Source of the DNA: Conidiobolus incongruus B7586
Taxonomy: Eukaryota > Entomophthoromycota > Entomophthoromycetes > Entomophthorales > Conidiobolaceae
Assembly (NCBI GenBank): GCA_000697335.1
Contig: JNEM01014038.1
Coordinates: 1 to 16,342, forward strand
Reading direction: 5' to 3'
DNA: 16,342 nt
In this document: one piece after another, positions 1 through 10,224 of the stretch
Numbering within the stretch: the first letter of the stretch is position 1
Layout of the letters: each line of letters begins with the position of its first letter
The notes under the pieces: generated by a model
What the model was told of the DNA's origin: nothing
The model's database searches: none
The model's input: the letters and a program-made list of their open reading frames with translations, nothing else
Translations under genes and position numbers: made by a program

Positions 1-1552
1 ATTAATTTAAAAATAAATATATATTATATGATTTCAAATTTTAGAACTAAATACTGAATTTTTAATTTTATTTTATTAAAAAGCTTTATTGTTATTTTTA
101 ATTCAACATTCTATTAGAATAAAATATAAATATAATTTATTAATTATTTTCTTATAAGGGTGAGAATTATAGTTAAGTAATTCTGGCAATAATTCAGTTA
201 ATTGGATTAGATAATATTTCAGTTAATATTCAATAAATATTTACTTTCCCTAATAAAAATAAATTTTTTTCATTTAAACAAGAATCTTTTTGAAATTTTT
301 ATAAAGAATAATATATATTTACAATTCACTCTTCATTGTTTAATCTTTGATATCTTAAGGTGTTCTCAATATTTTATAGTTTCATATTCTTCAATTGATT
401 TTTACTTAAATATTTGGTTATCGTTTTTTAGTTTTATATTTTTCCTTTTAATTGGAATAAAATATTAATTTTAAATCTGACTTATTTTTCAGATTATTTG
501 ATCAATACTTTTATTATTTTAAAAATAATAAGTCGTATAGTTATTGTTATATAACTTTTTTTACATTTTAAATAATAAAGCCAATGATTCGATATTATAA
601 AATATTTTGAAATATAAAAAGCTTATGTTATAGCTTTGAAATTTAATTATATTCGTTTAATTCACAAAATATAAAATATAAAATATATATTTTGATAATA
701 AATCCAAATACTTAAATTTATATTAATTAAAATAATTTTTATCTTTAAAAATAATCTGAAATATATTTTTTATTTACTCGTATTCTAACAGAGCTTATAA
801 GAAATCATATTTATAATTTAGTCCTGACTTAATATCGTGAATTATATTCTATTTCAGGGAATTATTTTAAAATATAAACTAGTTACTTTAGTTTTTTATA
901 TTAATATCTAAAGAACTATTATATAATATCTTATCTTTAGTTGACTATTATGTTCTGTTGGATTAGAAAAATTTTAATATTAGAGGCTAAATAAAACCAG
1001 AATTTAATTGGAATTCATTTGACTTTAAACATTTTAATTCAATCTTATCTTTCAAATAGATAAGATTTCAACTGATTTTTATAATTTAAAAGCAAAAACA
1101 AAATTAATCATATTTGACAAAGGATGACAATAGTTTGTTTATATTGTGACATTATTAGCTTGTTTAAGCCTTAATTAAAAATTCATAAATATATTTTAAA
1201 CTAATATAAATTCCTCCAATTATATAATAATATAATAATATTTTAATAATTTAATATTTTAATATTCTAATTTCATTTTAAGAAGTTTAAAATAGATTAA
1301 AATTTTATACTTTTAATAATTAGATAAAAAATAATTAGTATAATATAATATATAAAACTAATAATTTGATATTAATATTTTTTAAAAATATTAGATAAAT
1401 ATATTATTTATAATATCAAAATTAAAAAAATTTATATATAATTAAAACATTATATAATATATATTGATATATCATCAAAAACATTTTACAAAGGTGGGAT
1501 ATTAATAAATAGGTTGAATTATAAAAATTTATATTATTTTAATATAAAGTCA

Positions 1553-1570
1553 ATATATATATATATATAT
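1553..1570. repeat. (AT)9 microsatellite
   Basis: Nine uninterrupted AT dinucleotides inside the left desert. A similar tract occurs at 9415-9432. It is expected in DNA of this composition. Confidence 0.9.
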
Positions 1571-4190
1571 AGTTAAATCTAATAGATATCTATAATAAAA
1601 AGCAAATATTATAAGATTATTTGGAAAATAATTTCCCTAAACACCTTTACCTTATCATTTATTTCCATATTATGATATTACCTTGCATAATATATTATTT
1701 TACTTTTAAGACCTTGTTTTTTAAAATATATCACAGTTTTAAACATTATTAATTGATAGTTGGGCTATAAAAACTCTTATTTTTAAAAGTCTAATCAAAG
1801 GAGGTTAGCAAACCCTTTACAAGATAGTATTATCCTTTTGTTTTTTTTGATAGTTTTTAATCTAATATTGTCTTAATAATAATAATAATTTTCTTTTTTT
1901 ACATATTTATTTTATATATTGCTAACAATTAACAGTTTAATACTTAAATTAAACAACATACTATATTAATTATCCTTAATTTATATTGAATATATAAACT
2001 AATATATTTATCCGAGTTAATAATAAATTCAATTTTCAAATATCCTCAATATTAGTGGGTTTAATTAAAATAAATATCTATAATTTAGGTTATAAACAAA
2101 TATTCAATAACTTATTTTTTAAGCGTTAAGGCAATATAAATAAAATATATATACTTAATTGATAATTATATTTAATGATCTCAATTGGTATAACTAATAT
2201 AATCGATTATTTATTTCAAAAATTATCTATATATTATATTTATTACACGGAATGACAGGATATTTAATTATTACAATATATTTCTTCTTCAATATATATT
2301 ATATTTTATTATTGTTTTTATTGCTTTGATTATTCAAGGGCCTTTAAATGTAATTTCTCATATATAACAAATCAAAAAGTATTTAATAATTTATTCATTA
2401 ACCATAGTTTGAAAATCTTTATAAATTTCCAATAATTAAACACTCTATAAACTATTTTTATTATTTAAAAGTTTATAAAATATATTTCAATATGGAATAA
2501 ATATTAAACCATCATTATTCATTTTATAATATAAAATTTCGGACTCAATAACAATTGTAGAAATTATAAAAGTATATTTATTATAGTATAGGATTTAATA
2601 AAAATAATTTATTTGTTACATATTGATTGACACATTAATCAGGCTATTGGATTAATTAATGTATAATGATATCAAAATTCATAATATTATAAATTTCAAA
2701 TATCACTATATAATATTATCAAATAAAGTAAAATACTAATATTCTATTGGGTATAAATCTATAAATAATAACTAAATAGTAATTGATGCTGTATATCTAT
2801 GAACAGCTAAAATATATTCAGATTATTTCTAGAATAATCAAGTTATAATTCATTTGAGACTTGAACAACATCTGAATTAAATATTGAATTTGACTCTTTA
2901 ATTAATAATAAAAAACTGTAATGTAATTTTTTACTTAAAATAGAGATATCAGAATTTGAATTTTTATAAAATTATACTAAACTAAATATATTAAAATCAA
3001 TATAATAAAATTTGTTTAATTTATTCATTATTATTTATATTAAATTATTTAAATATTATTTGAAATGCAAAAAATAATTATAAAAATTTGAAAAAAAATT
3101 TCATTATTTTGAAAAGTGATACTGTGATAAAAATTGAATTTATAAAATTTCCTTTTAATACTAAATATAATTCTTAAAGAGCATAAAATCAGATCAAAGT
3201 ATATATAAGTACTGAGTTGGTAATAGAAAATCAATTGAAGAATACTTATTTTGGTTTGAATTTCTCAATTACAAATTCAGTGATAAGAATAAAAAATTAA
3301 TCTAAATTATCATACAATATTGTGTATAGTATTCTTGCATTGAATAGATTATTAAAATCTAAGTTATCAAATGATTATTTCTGTTAAACAGCATAATATC
3401 AATATTTAATACAGTTAAGTTACAGATATTTCAAAATATTTTTTTTAATTTTCGCTGAAAATTGATTATATTTTGAGGATAATAAATATTCCGCAAATTT
3501 AACAAATGGTTCATTTATACTCGCTATTTAAAACTATTATTGTTTTACATATACCACAATTAGTAAAAGCGATGTAATTCTTAGAATTATGCAACTATTC
3601 CCATTTATTAATATGTAACTTTATGATTCATAAACGAATTACATTCATAATATAACCCCACTTAATTTTTCAGAGAATATTCTGGTATTTTTTTTTCAAA
3701 AATTACCTAATATAAAAATAAGAAAAAATGATTCAAATAGAATAAATAGTAAATTTTATAATAATTTAAATTATAAAAGCATATATGGTTAAAAATCAAA
3801 TTATATTTTATCCTATATTATACTTTAACTCATATTCTAATATTATATATTTTTTTGTAATATTAATACAAAGTTTAAGGGTCAAAACTTCAAAGTATCA
3901 TTTGATTTAATTTAAAAAGATATATAACTGAAGTAAATACATCAATAAATAAATACTCATTAAAATATCAATACTCTAGTTGAATATATTATATCGATTA
4001 ATAATATTTAGAACAAAGTTATTAAAAGAGAATAGTACTATTTAGTTAATATTAAGTCCATTCTTTACTCGATGTAACTTCGATGAAAAATATTAAGTAT
4101 TATCAAAATCATTTATTTGAAAATTATATATCTGATATTACATCAATATCTAAATATTTTTATTAATAATTAATTTTATTTTGCACCAAG

Positions 4191-4210
4191 TTTAGCTCTA
4201 TTCAGCTAAA
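4191..4210. repeat. 7-bp hairpin, 6-nt loop
   Basis: TTTAGCT and AGCTAAA are perfect inverted arms around the loop CTATTC, about 1 kb upstream of the RING start codon. No function is implied, and it may be chance. Confidence 0.5.
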
Positions 4211-5091
4211 GAATAGAAAATGATAATTGCTAGTAATGAAAAAAGGTAAGGATATTTACAAATTAAATGTTGGTTTCTGTAATATAACGATAATATAATG
4301 AAAAGGAAAAAAGAAAGCGAAAAGTATTTATTGTTATCATGATTAAATAAACCGATTTTTGAGAAAGAACGATCTGAATGTGTTTATAAAGTCATATTGT
4401 TTAATTTCTAAATTGGTTATATAATATTAGAATGATATTACAGTACCAAATTAGAATAATGAGATAACACATTCATTATTTTAGATTAAAGCTTGCATTA
4501 AACTGATAAAAACAAAATTTTACGATTCATTTATCATCACATAAATACACTATTTTCAACCTATTCAACTTTGTCTCAAACATTTACTAGTTCTAATAAT
4601 ATTGTCAATAGACTGATTTCATCCACCCAATTTCTTCTATGAATTGAAGCATTGAAATGGGATTTAAGATAATGATTATGGGCCAAATATGACTAAGATA
4701 GTGTCGATTCAGCTGAGATAAACATTCACTAATTGTTAAGCATTTCAAATAGGTAATAACTCATTCTGAATGAAATATCCAATAAAGAATCATGCTGAGT
4801 ATTAGAATATTTGAGCAACAAATAAGAGTATATATTGCTAAAACTATTTGTCATCATAGAATCTTATTTTCACATTTCTAATTTGCCATAAAAATTTTAT
4901 GGATTCATTCCATGTCCAATTCACTTTTATCTTTTTGCTAGCACGAAAAAAATAATCTTTTTCTTTTATCTAATCCCTTAGATTATCTTTACACCTGAAA
5001 TACAAGTCTTTTCCGTTTCTTAAACATAATAAAATAATCTTTGTATTCAATTCTATTTAATACTCAAACTTCTTCTTTATATCAAGCCAAG

Positions 5092-5195
5092 GTACGATTC
5101 ATAACATTTAACAAGTCAAACTTAACTTGAAATTTGTCTCAATCTAATTATTTATCTCTTACTTATTGTAATTATATCAATATACTAAATTTCAG
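5092..5195 (+). other. probable 5'UTR intron of the RING gene
   Basis: A donor (CCAAG|GTACGA) at 5092 and an acceptor (AATTTCAG) ending at 5195 bracket 104 nt directly before GTA-ATG at 5196-5201. The sequence upstream of the donor, read in frame with the ATG, meets a stop and has no earlier ATG, so the intron most likely interrupts the 5' leader and not the coding region. It is longer than most introns in this window (52-65 nt). Confidence is moderate because no transcript evidence is available. Confidence 0.6.
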
Positions 5196-5198
5196 GTA

Positions 5199-6974
5199 AT
5201 GGGTAATCGATTTTCTGATCTTAGCGAACGTATCAATCCATCTCAAGGAAATATGGATAACAATGACAGCCCTAATGGCACCAATCAAAATAATTCAGGA
5301 ACTAGAATCCGCATCACTACTGCTCGCCGTCCAAATCCAACTCGCTCAACAGACTATACAAGTCAAGCCTCCCCATACTCAGCTTCTTCCAGCCGCTCTA
5401 ATCCTTCTCTTCATTCAGAAAGAGTCACTCGTTTATTAAATAGCTTAAGAGAAGCCAACCAATCACAAAATGTCCTTGTTCAATTACAAAGGGCCCATAA
5501 TAACCGAAACTCATCTAGAAGAAGATATAGTGTTTCCTCAAATGATAATCCTTTAAACGAGCCCTCAGTTATTCCATCTCTACCAGATATGGCAGATTTT
5601 TTACCGTCTCTTAGCTTTATTAATGCACAAGCTAATTCAAATAATAATGCTAATAGAGAATCTGGTATTAATATTCCCGATCACTCATTTCCCTCCAACG
5701 ATGGAAATGGTTTACCACCTTCGCTTTTTTCACCACCTCGTCACCTGCCACATAGTATTCCTTTACCAAGCTTATTAAACTCTGTTCCTTTCCCATTTTT
5801 CGCCTCTCCATTTTCTAGCCCAAATAGCCAAGGTTCTCGTCCAAATGCTGAATCCAATTCTACAAACGGCGCAACAGAAGGGCCTGCTCAAAATTTCCAA
5901 ACAAGACATCAAGATTTAAATCGACTTTTAGCTGCTGCTATTAGAGCTATTTCTTTAACTGCTTCTGAAAATCAACAAAATATTCACAATTCTACTAGAA
6001 GTGAGGGTGCTGCTACTCCTGCTGCATTTATGGAGTCATTTTTACAAAATTTGACTCAGAATGCCAATAATGTTTCAGAGCCTGTGCCTCGTCTATCTTT
6101 AATTACGCAGGCTTCAGGTAATGATGATCCTTCAAGTGCTTCCATTGTACGTGTCTTCCGTTTAGAGAGAAATGAAAATTCTCAATCCGAAGTAAATACA
6201 GAATCAAACAGCCAGACAACAAATGAAGCTGAATCCAATACAGATCAAAATGCAGCAGTCCCTGTTCTAATGATTGTTATTCGTAGCTTAACTGATAACA
6301 ATAATAATAACAACTCAGCTCAGCCTAATTCTGAAACATCTGGGCCTACTCAAAGCACAAATTCATCTACTCCCAGATTCCCATTGTCTTCTCTCCAAGA
6401 ACGAATTCTTAGAGAACATGAAGCTGCTAATGCAAATAGAGCCAATCCTTTCGAACCTAATACTAATACTAACCCAGCTGAAGCTCAAACTGAATCAGAA
6501 ACACCATTCACCGATTCTCAGCGCCGTAGCTGGATTATTTATGTGATTGGTAGCACTTATCCACCCGATCATCCCCTATTTTCCAGCTTATATTCCGACA
6601 ACCCATCTTATGAAGATTTATTAGCCCTCACAAATATACTGGGACCTGTGGTACCTCCAACTACCACCCAATCCAACATCGACAAGCATTTACCAATTTA
6701 TCACTTTGATGCTTCTATCCCTGGAATTCCCGACCATAAAATGATTCATAATGACCGTTGTCAAGTTTGTCTAGAAGATTTCCTTGACAAAGAGTCCGTT
6801 CGTCTCCTTGACTGCTTTCACGGATTCCATAAGGATTGTATAGACCGATGGCTTACTAAGGGCTGTAACAAATGTCCAGTTTGTCGCTCCAAGGCAGTAC
6901 CTAACACACCTGCTAAACCTCCTTCTTCAGACCCATCCCTCGATAACTCTGGTAATACGGCAACTGCTAATTAA
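5199..6974 (+). CDS. RING-H2 finger E3 ubiquitin ligase
   Basis: Intact 591-residue protein, coding region unspliced. Residues 1-440 are a disordered, Ser/Asn/Pro-rich region with Asn runs. Residues 445-503 form a folded-looking block (WIIYVIG, YPPDHPLF, YEDLLALTNILGP) that I recall upstream of the RING in a family of fungal RING proteins, such as one in fission yeast; this is from memory. The RING-H2 domain at 521-562 is complete: C521, C524, C539, H541, H544, C547, C559, C562, with the usual Trp in IDRWL after the sixth ligand and Pro between the last two Cys. Such domains bind an E2 and transfer ubiquitin to a substrate. There is no transmembrane segment or signal peptide, so a cytosolic or nuclear protein is likely. 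ATG 5199 is the first in frame after the leader intron. The substrate is unknown. Confidence 0.93.
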   Translation: MGNRFSDLSERINPSQGNMDNNDSPNGTNQNNSGTRIRITTARRPNPTRSTDYTSQASPYSASSSRSNPSLHSERVTRLLNSLREANQSQNVLVQLQRAHNNRNSSRRRYSVSSNDNPLNEPSVIPSLPDMADFLPSLSFINAQANSNNNANRESGINIPDHSFPSNDGNGLPPSLFSPPRHLPHSIPLPSLLNSVPFPFFASPFSSPNSQGSRPNAESNSTNGATEGPAQNFQTRHQDLNRLLAAAIRAISLTASENQQNIHNSTRSEGAATPAAFMESFLQNLTQNANNVSEPVPRLSLITQASGNDDPSSASIVRVFRLERNENSQSEVNTESNSQTTNEAESNTDQNAAVPVLMIVIRSLTDNNNNNNSAQPNSETSGPTQSTNSSTPRFPLSSLQERILREHEAANANRANPFEPNTNTNPAEAQTESETPFTDSQRRSWIIYVIGSTYPPDHPLFSSLYSDNPSYEDLLALTNILGPVVPPTTTQSNIDKHLPIYHFDASIPGIPDHKMIHNDRCQVCLEDFLDKESVRLLDCFHGFHKDCIDRWLTKGCNKCPVCRSKAVPNTPAKPPSSDPSLDNSGNTATAN

Positions 6975-8967
6975 AGCTTGCATACCCTAATATATGCATG
7001 AATTAATAGATAGTCACAATCTATCTTGTAATTCACGATCTTTATTTGTATGAAAAAAAATTAAACTGTGCATATTGTTGCTGATATCAGCTAGTAATGT
7101 GATATTGGCTATTTGAAGAGGTTTCAACCAATGTATTCATTTCGCTTGTAATATTTACAACTATTAAATCTATACCTTTATATTATTTAATCTCAGAATT
7201 CTTACTAAGTTTTTGGTTGATTCTCATTTAATTTTATCTCATATTATAATTTTCTTTATTTTGTGGTTATTATATTATGATTTAACCATATATTATGAAA
7301 TTTTATATGCCTCTATATCACATATTTGATCTTTATTTTGTGATTAAAATTAGTTAATATTGACAATAATGATAATATATCTATTGAAGGCTATGATATC
7401 TAAATATTCAAATATATATTTTATAATATAATTTTTTCATTAATATATTTTTATGCAAATAATGCTTTGAGTCACAATTTTCAAATACAGCATTAAATTT
7501 TCCAAAAATTGAATTTTTAATTTATTTTGCCTCATTCAAAAATTTGAGCTAAGTGCACGCTTTTCATCAACTGTGAACCTATCCTTAAGTAATATGTTTT
7601 AATCAACAATTTACTTTAAAAACCATTAACAATATATTTAATATCTATTATGATATTATGACATTTTTTTATATTTTATTGTTTTTATTGAAAAATCAAT
7701 TCATATTCTTCAATTAATATTATGTAAATTTATTTAAGTTTCATTATATATCCTTTAATCAATTCACTTAAAAATGCTGATTAACAGTATCTTATTATCA
7801 ATCAAATTATAAATTATTAATCTATGAACATATTTATAATGATTATTTTCTATGTTTTTACAAACAATAGAAATTTAACTAAAGAATTCATTTAAACCCA
7901 AACACAAAATGATTAAACTTTAAGTAATGGAATTAAGATAAAAAAATCAATTGTTTTTAGAAAAATTGACTTGAATAAGCATTGTGATTATTTTTTATCT
8001 TCAAAAATGTTAAATATTGTTATACAGATGAGTAAGCATGAGTTAAAAATTTCATTTTAATTCAATTATTCAATATGATTAACTAGTTTTTTTTCATTAA
8101 AATTTTATATTACGAATAAATTTATAAACTTGATAAATATATAAATTGTAAAAATTGAATATTTACAAATATTCAATTTATAATTGAAAATCCTAAAATT
8201 ATTTTTTTTTATTAATTTAAATATATTATAGCTATTATATATTAAAGTTAATAGTTCAAATTATAAAAATATTATTTTAACTTTTTAAAGTATATAAATT
8301 TTTAATAATATTTAATCTCATAGGACAAACAATTAAGCTTTAAAGGTAAGTTAAACTATTGCTAAAGTTTATTAATTGTAATTATTTATATTAAACAAAT
8401 TTTAAATTGAATATTTTTTAGTTGTTCAATAGTAAAAAGTATAAATATTAATAAAGATTACAATATTGAATTATTTTATAATTAAAACTGAATTTTAAAA
8501 ATTTTACACTGAGGTTTATAAATAATCATTAATAAATTGTTATCAATATAATTTTATTTATTCAATAGTAAATTGGCAAATAAAATTCACGTATTTATTT
8601 ATGATATATTTAATCCTAGTTTGATAATTAAAAGGAATGGGCTGATGATAAAATTCATTAACCTTTAAAAAGCAATATTCTGTTAAATAGAATTATAATT
8701 TAACTATAGATAAAATAAAAAATGAATTTGATAATTTTGATTAGTTAAGAGTTAAAAAATGTGAAAAAGATGTATGATTAATATTAAAGATAGTATAAGA
8801 AAATAGAGAGTATTAAAAATATGAAAGTAAGATTATTAAAATGAAAAATGTAGAGAAGAGTGGAAAATAAAAGAGGTAGATGAATTGAAAATATAAAAAA
8901 AAGGAAATATTAATAATTTGAATAATGATTTGCTTACATATATATAATTATTAAGTGAGCCTATTAA
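6975..8967. other. AT-rich intergenic desert
   Basis: The first 200 nt are presumably the RING gene 3'UTR; they include the 12-bp perfect palindrome GCTGATATCAGC at 7080-7091 and no canonical AATAAA. Beyond that I see no gene on either strand. From about 8740 to 8935 the plus strand becomes strongly purine-rich (72-80% A+G on two counted lines), directly upstream of the tRNA. A TATA-like run at 8938-8947 lies about 20-30 nt before the tRNA and could help place Pol III, which is inference only. Confidence 0.65.
8152..8179. repeat. 28-bp palindrome, 13-bp arms
   Basis: The arms AAATTGAATATTT (8152-8164) and AAATATTCAATTT (8167-8179) are perfect reverse complements separated by AC. The same geometry (13-bp arms, 2-nt centre) occurs at 9776-9803 with a different sequence. 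Confidence 0.85.
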
Positions 8968-9039
8968 TCTTCGGTAGTATAGTGGTGAGTATCCCCGCCT
9001 GTCACGCGGGTGACCCGGGTTCAATTCCCGGCCGGAGAG
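8968..9039 (+). tRNA. tRNA-Asp (anticodon GTC)
   Basis: A 72-nt tRNA without intron. The acceptor stem 8968-8974/9032-9038 pairs fully, with one T-G wobble, and G9039 is the discriminator base. The anticodon stem CCCGC/GCGGG (8994-8998/9006-9010) encloses the loop CTGTCAC with GTC at 9001-9003. The T stem CCGGG/CCCGG (9015-9019/9027-9031) encloses TTCAATT. Box A (TAGTATAGTGG, 8975-8985) and box B (GGTTCAATTCC, 9018-9028) match the internal Pol III promoter. The sequence is close to canonical eukaryotic nuclear tRNA-Asp. It stands alone in the desert with no other tRNA nearby. Confidence 0.97.
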
Positions 9040-9044
9040 TTTTT
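9040..9044 (+). terminator. Pol III oligo-T terminator
   Basis: Five T residues immediately follow the tRNA discriminator base, and a longer T run at 9050-9058 could act as a backup. Oligo-T is the usual eukaryotic Pol III stop signal. Confidence 0.85.
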
Positions 9045-9414
9045 CTAGAATTTTTTTTAACAAGTTTATTATATTTTTTCTTATTTCCTTCTATTTTGTA
9101 TCAAATACAAGTCAAATTTATAATAATTGATTCATTTATTATATTAATTAAAAAGTTGAAATTTTTTGGTTAAAATTAATCATTATTTTTACATTAAATG
9201 GTATTTTAATTTCACAATCATTATATTGAATTTGAATTAATTGTAATTGATTAGATTCAGATTCCTCTACTAATAAACATCATTAAAATAATAAATACAT
9301 CTATATGAATAAGTATAATGCCTTCTAAAATTTGAATTTCGCAGCTCTAGCTAGAAATTAATATTTGGTTGCATTTTTTACATATTGACCTTTTAATTGA
9401 AGAATCACTATAGA

Positions 9415-9432
9415 ATATATATATATATATAT
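9415..9432. repeat. (AT)9 microsatellite
   Basis: Nine uninterrupted AT dinucleotides in intergenic DNA, the same length as the tract at 1553-1570. Confidence 0.9.
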
Positions 9433-9775
9433 AATTACTTAACATTTGAAAATATAAATATTACATTCTGTTCAAATTTTTGATTCCTATTTATTTCATA
9501 TTTTTAATATAATACCTGGAGATTGTATTTAATTGTTTTTTATTGTGATTTTTGCTATGATGAGATAGAGTTTGTAATAAATGAGAGGCCTGATATGAAT
9601 AGTTCATTCTAGTGAACATTATTTCTGAATTTTATTTCTTCTTTGAGTTGGGATAGTTTGATTATTTAATAATATATTGATATTAGGATTTAAAAAAATG
9701 TGTTTTTAAATAATATTATGGGATATTAATATTTTTTGTATGAAAATTTTATATTTTGATCTATTGAAAATTTTA

Positions 9776-9803
9776 AATAATCAAATTTTCAAATTTGATT
9801 ATT
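9776..9803. repeat. 28-bp palindrome, 13-bp arms
   Basis: The arms AATAATCAAATTT (9776-9788) and AAATTTGATTATT (9791-9803) are perfect reverse complements separated by TC. It lies about 170 nt beyond the 3' end of the minus-strand snoRNA candidate. Confidence 0.85.
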
Positions 9804-9965
9804 CGAAAATTAATTTATTAAATCAAAATATATATTGAAAGTGATAAAACTCTACATATATACAAGTTTTCTATTATATAAAAATATAATAGTGTTTTGG
9901 ATTGAAAATTTTTATAATTTATATATTGAAAATTATATAAATTAATTTGTTTTGAATTAATAAAA

Positions 9966-10139
9966 GGTAAGTCAGAAGGTTATTCAAAGGGTTCCAAAAA
10001 CGTAACAAGGTGAGAGTGGTAACCCTTCCATCAACAACGGAAAGAGACGAAATAAATCCGAAGATTCAACCATCTCAATCCAGTGATTCATAATAACTCA
10101 TTCATCATGTGGTTTTGAACTTCAATAGAAGGATCAACT
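9966..10139 (-). ncRNA. box C/D snoRNA, U13/snR45-like (18S 3'-end guide)
   Basis: An island of 32-40% G+C in DNA of about 7-10%, with no sustained frame. On the minus strand it starts near TGATCCTTC (10136-10128), complementary to GAAGGATCA at the very 3' end of 18S rRNA. Box C ATGATGA follows (10108-10102), then ACCTTGTTACG (10011-10001), complementary to the conserved CGTAACAAGGT of 18S, then box D CTGA (9975-9972). This order matches what I remember of vertebrate U13/SNORD13: GATCCTT at the 5' end, box C soon after, CCTTGTTACG, then CTGA near the 3' end. SNORD13 and yeast snR45 direct N4-acetylation of a cytidine in 18S helix 45, which lies between the two pairing sites. AAGGGTT/AACCCTT (10027-10021/9993-9987) would place the second element in a hairpin loop. 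Exact ends are estimated. It lies about 85 nt downstream of the PTRHD1-like gene on the same strand, so it may be processed from that transcript's tail or have its own promoter. Confidence 0.8.
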
Positions 10140-10224
10140 TTTAAATTAAAAAATTTCATTCATATTTATAATTCATTTTATTGGATTAAGTCATTATGGG
10201 ATTTAAATTATTACTTATTGGGAG

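Larger units (their letters stand above)
1..5091. other. AT-rich gene desert
   Basis: I see no gene here on either strand. Sample lines counted by hand have 8-10% G+C (for example 1-60 and 1201-1260), against about 37% inside the neighbouring gene. Open frames are short and made of AT-rich codons. G+C rises to about 27-35% at 4560-4800 and in a short patch around 1755-1840, but I found no tRNA, snRNA or convincing snoRNA in either. The last few hundred bases before 5092 are presumably promoter and 5' leader of the RING gene. No long repeat or transposon remnant is obvious by eye; a dot-plot would be needed to exclude one. Confidence 0.7.
9045..9965. other. AT-rich intergenic stretch
   Basis: No protein gene is visible. 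A pyrimidine-rich plus strand follows the tRNA to about 9110. A patch at about 9515-9665 reaches 28-30% G+C on counted lines and carries an exact box C match (ATGATGA, 9557-9563) with CTGA at 9590 and 9625, but no terminal stem. The line at 9901-9960, just before the snoRNA candidate, has only about 7% G+C. Confidence 0.6.

Noticed and set aside
1755-1850. Possible Pol III gene with hairpin and terminal T run
   Set aside because: No box A or box B in a workable arrangement, and the hairpin has only short stems with a bulge.
3049-3234. 61-codon minus-strand frame in the left desert
   Set aside because: Composed almost entirely of Ile, Phe, Tyr, Asn and Lys codons, as expected from random AT-rich DNA, with no domain or splice context.
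8836-9173. Frames on both strands running through the tRNA
   Set aside because: They exist only because the GC-rich tRNA lacks stops; their flanks are AT-rich noise.
9966-10140. Rearranged 18S/5.8S rDNA fragment on the plus strand (CGTAACAAGG, CAACAACGGA, GAAGGATCA)
   Set aside because: The words are in the wrong order and spacing for rDNA, and the sequence between them does not align. They are better explained as antisense elements of a minus-strand snoRNA with box C and box D.
9966-10180. Short minus-strand coding frames in the GC island
   Set aside because: They are only about 23-37 codons, in different frames, without splice sites to join them, and the snoRNA explains the island.
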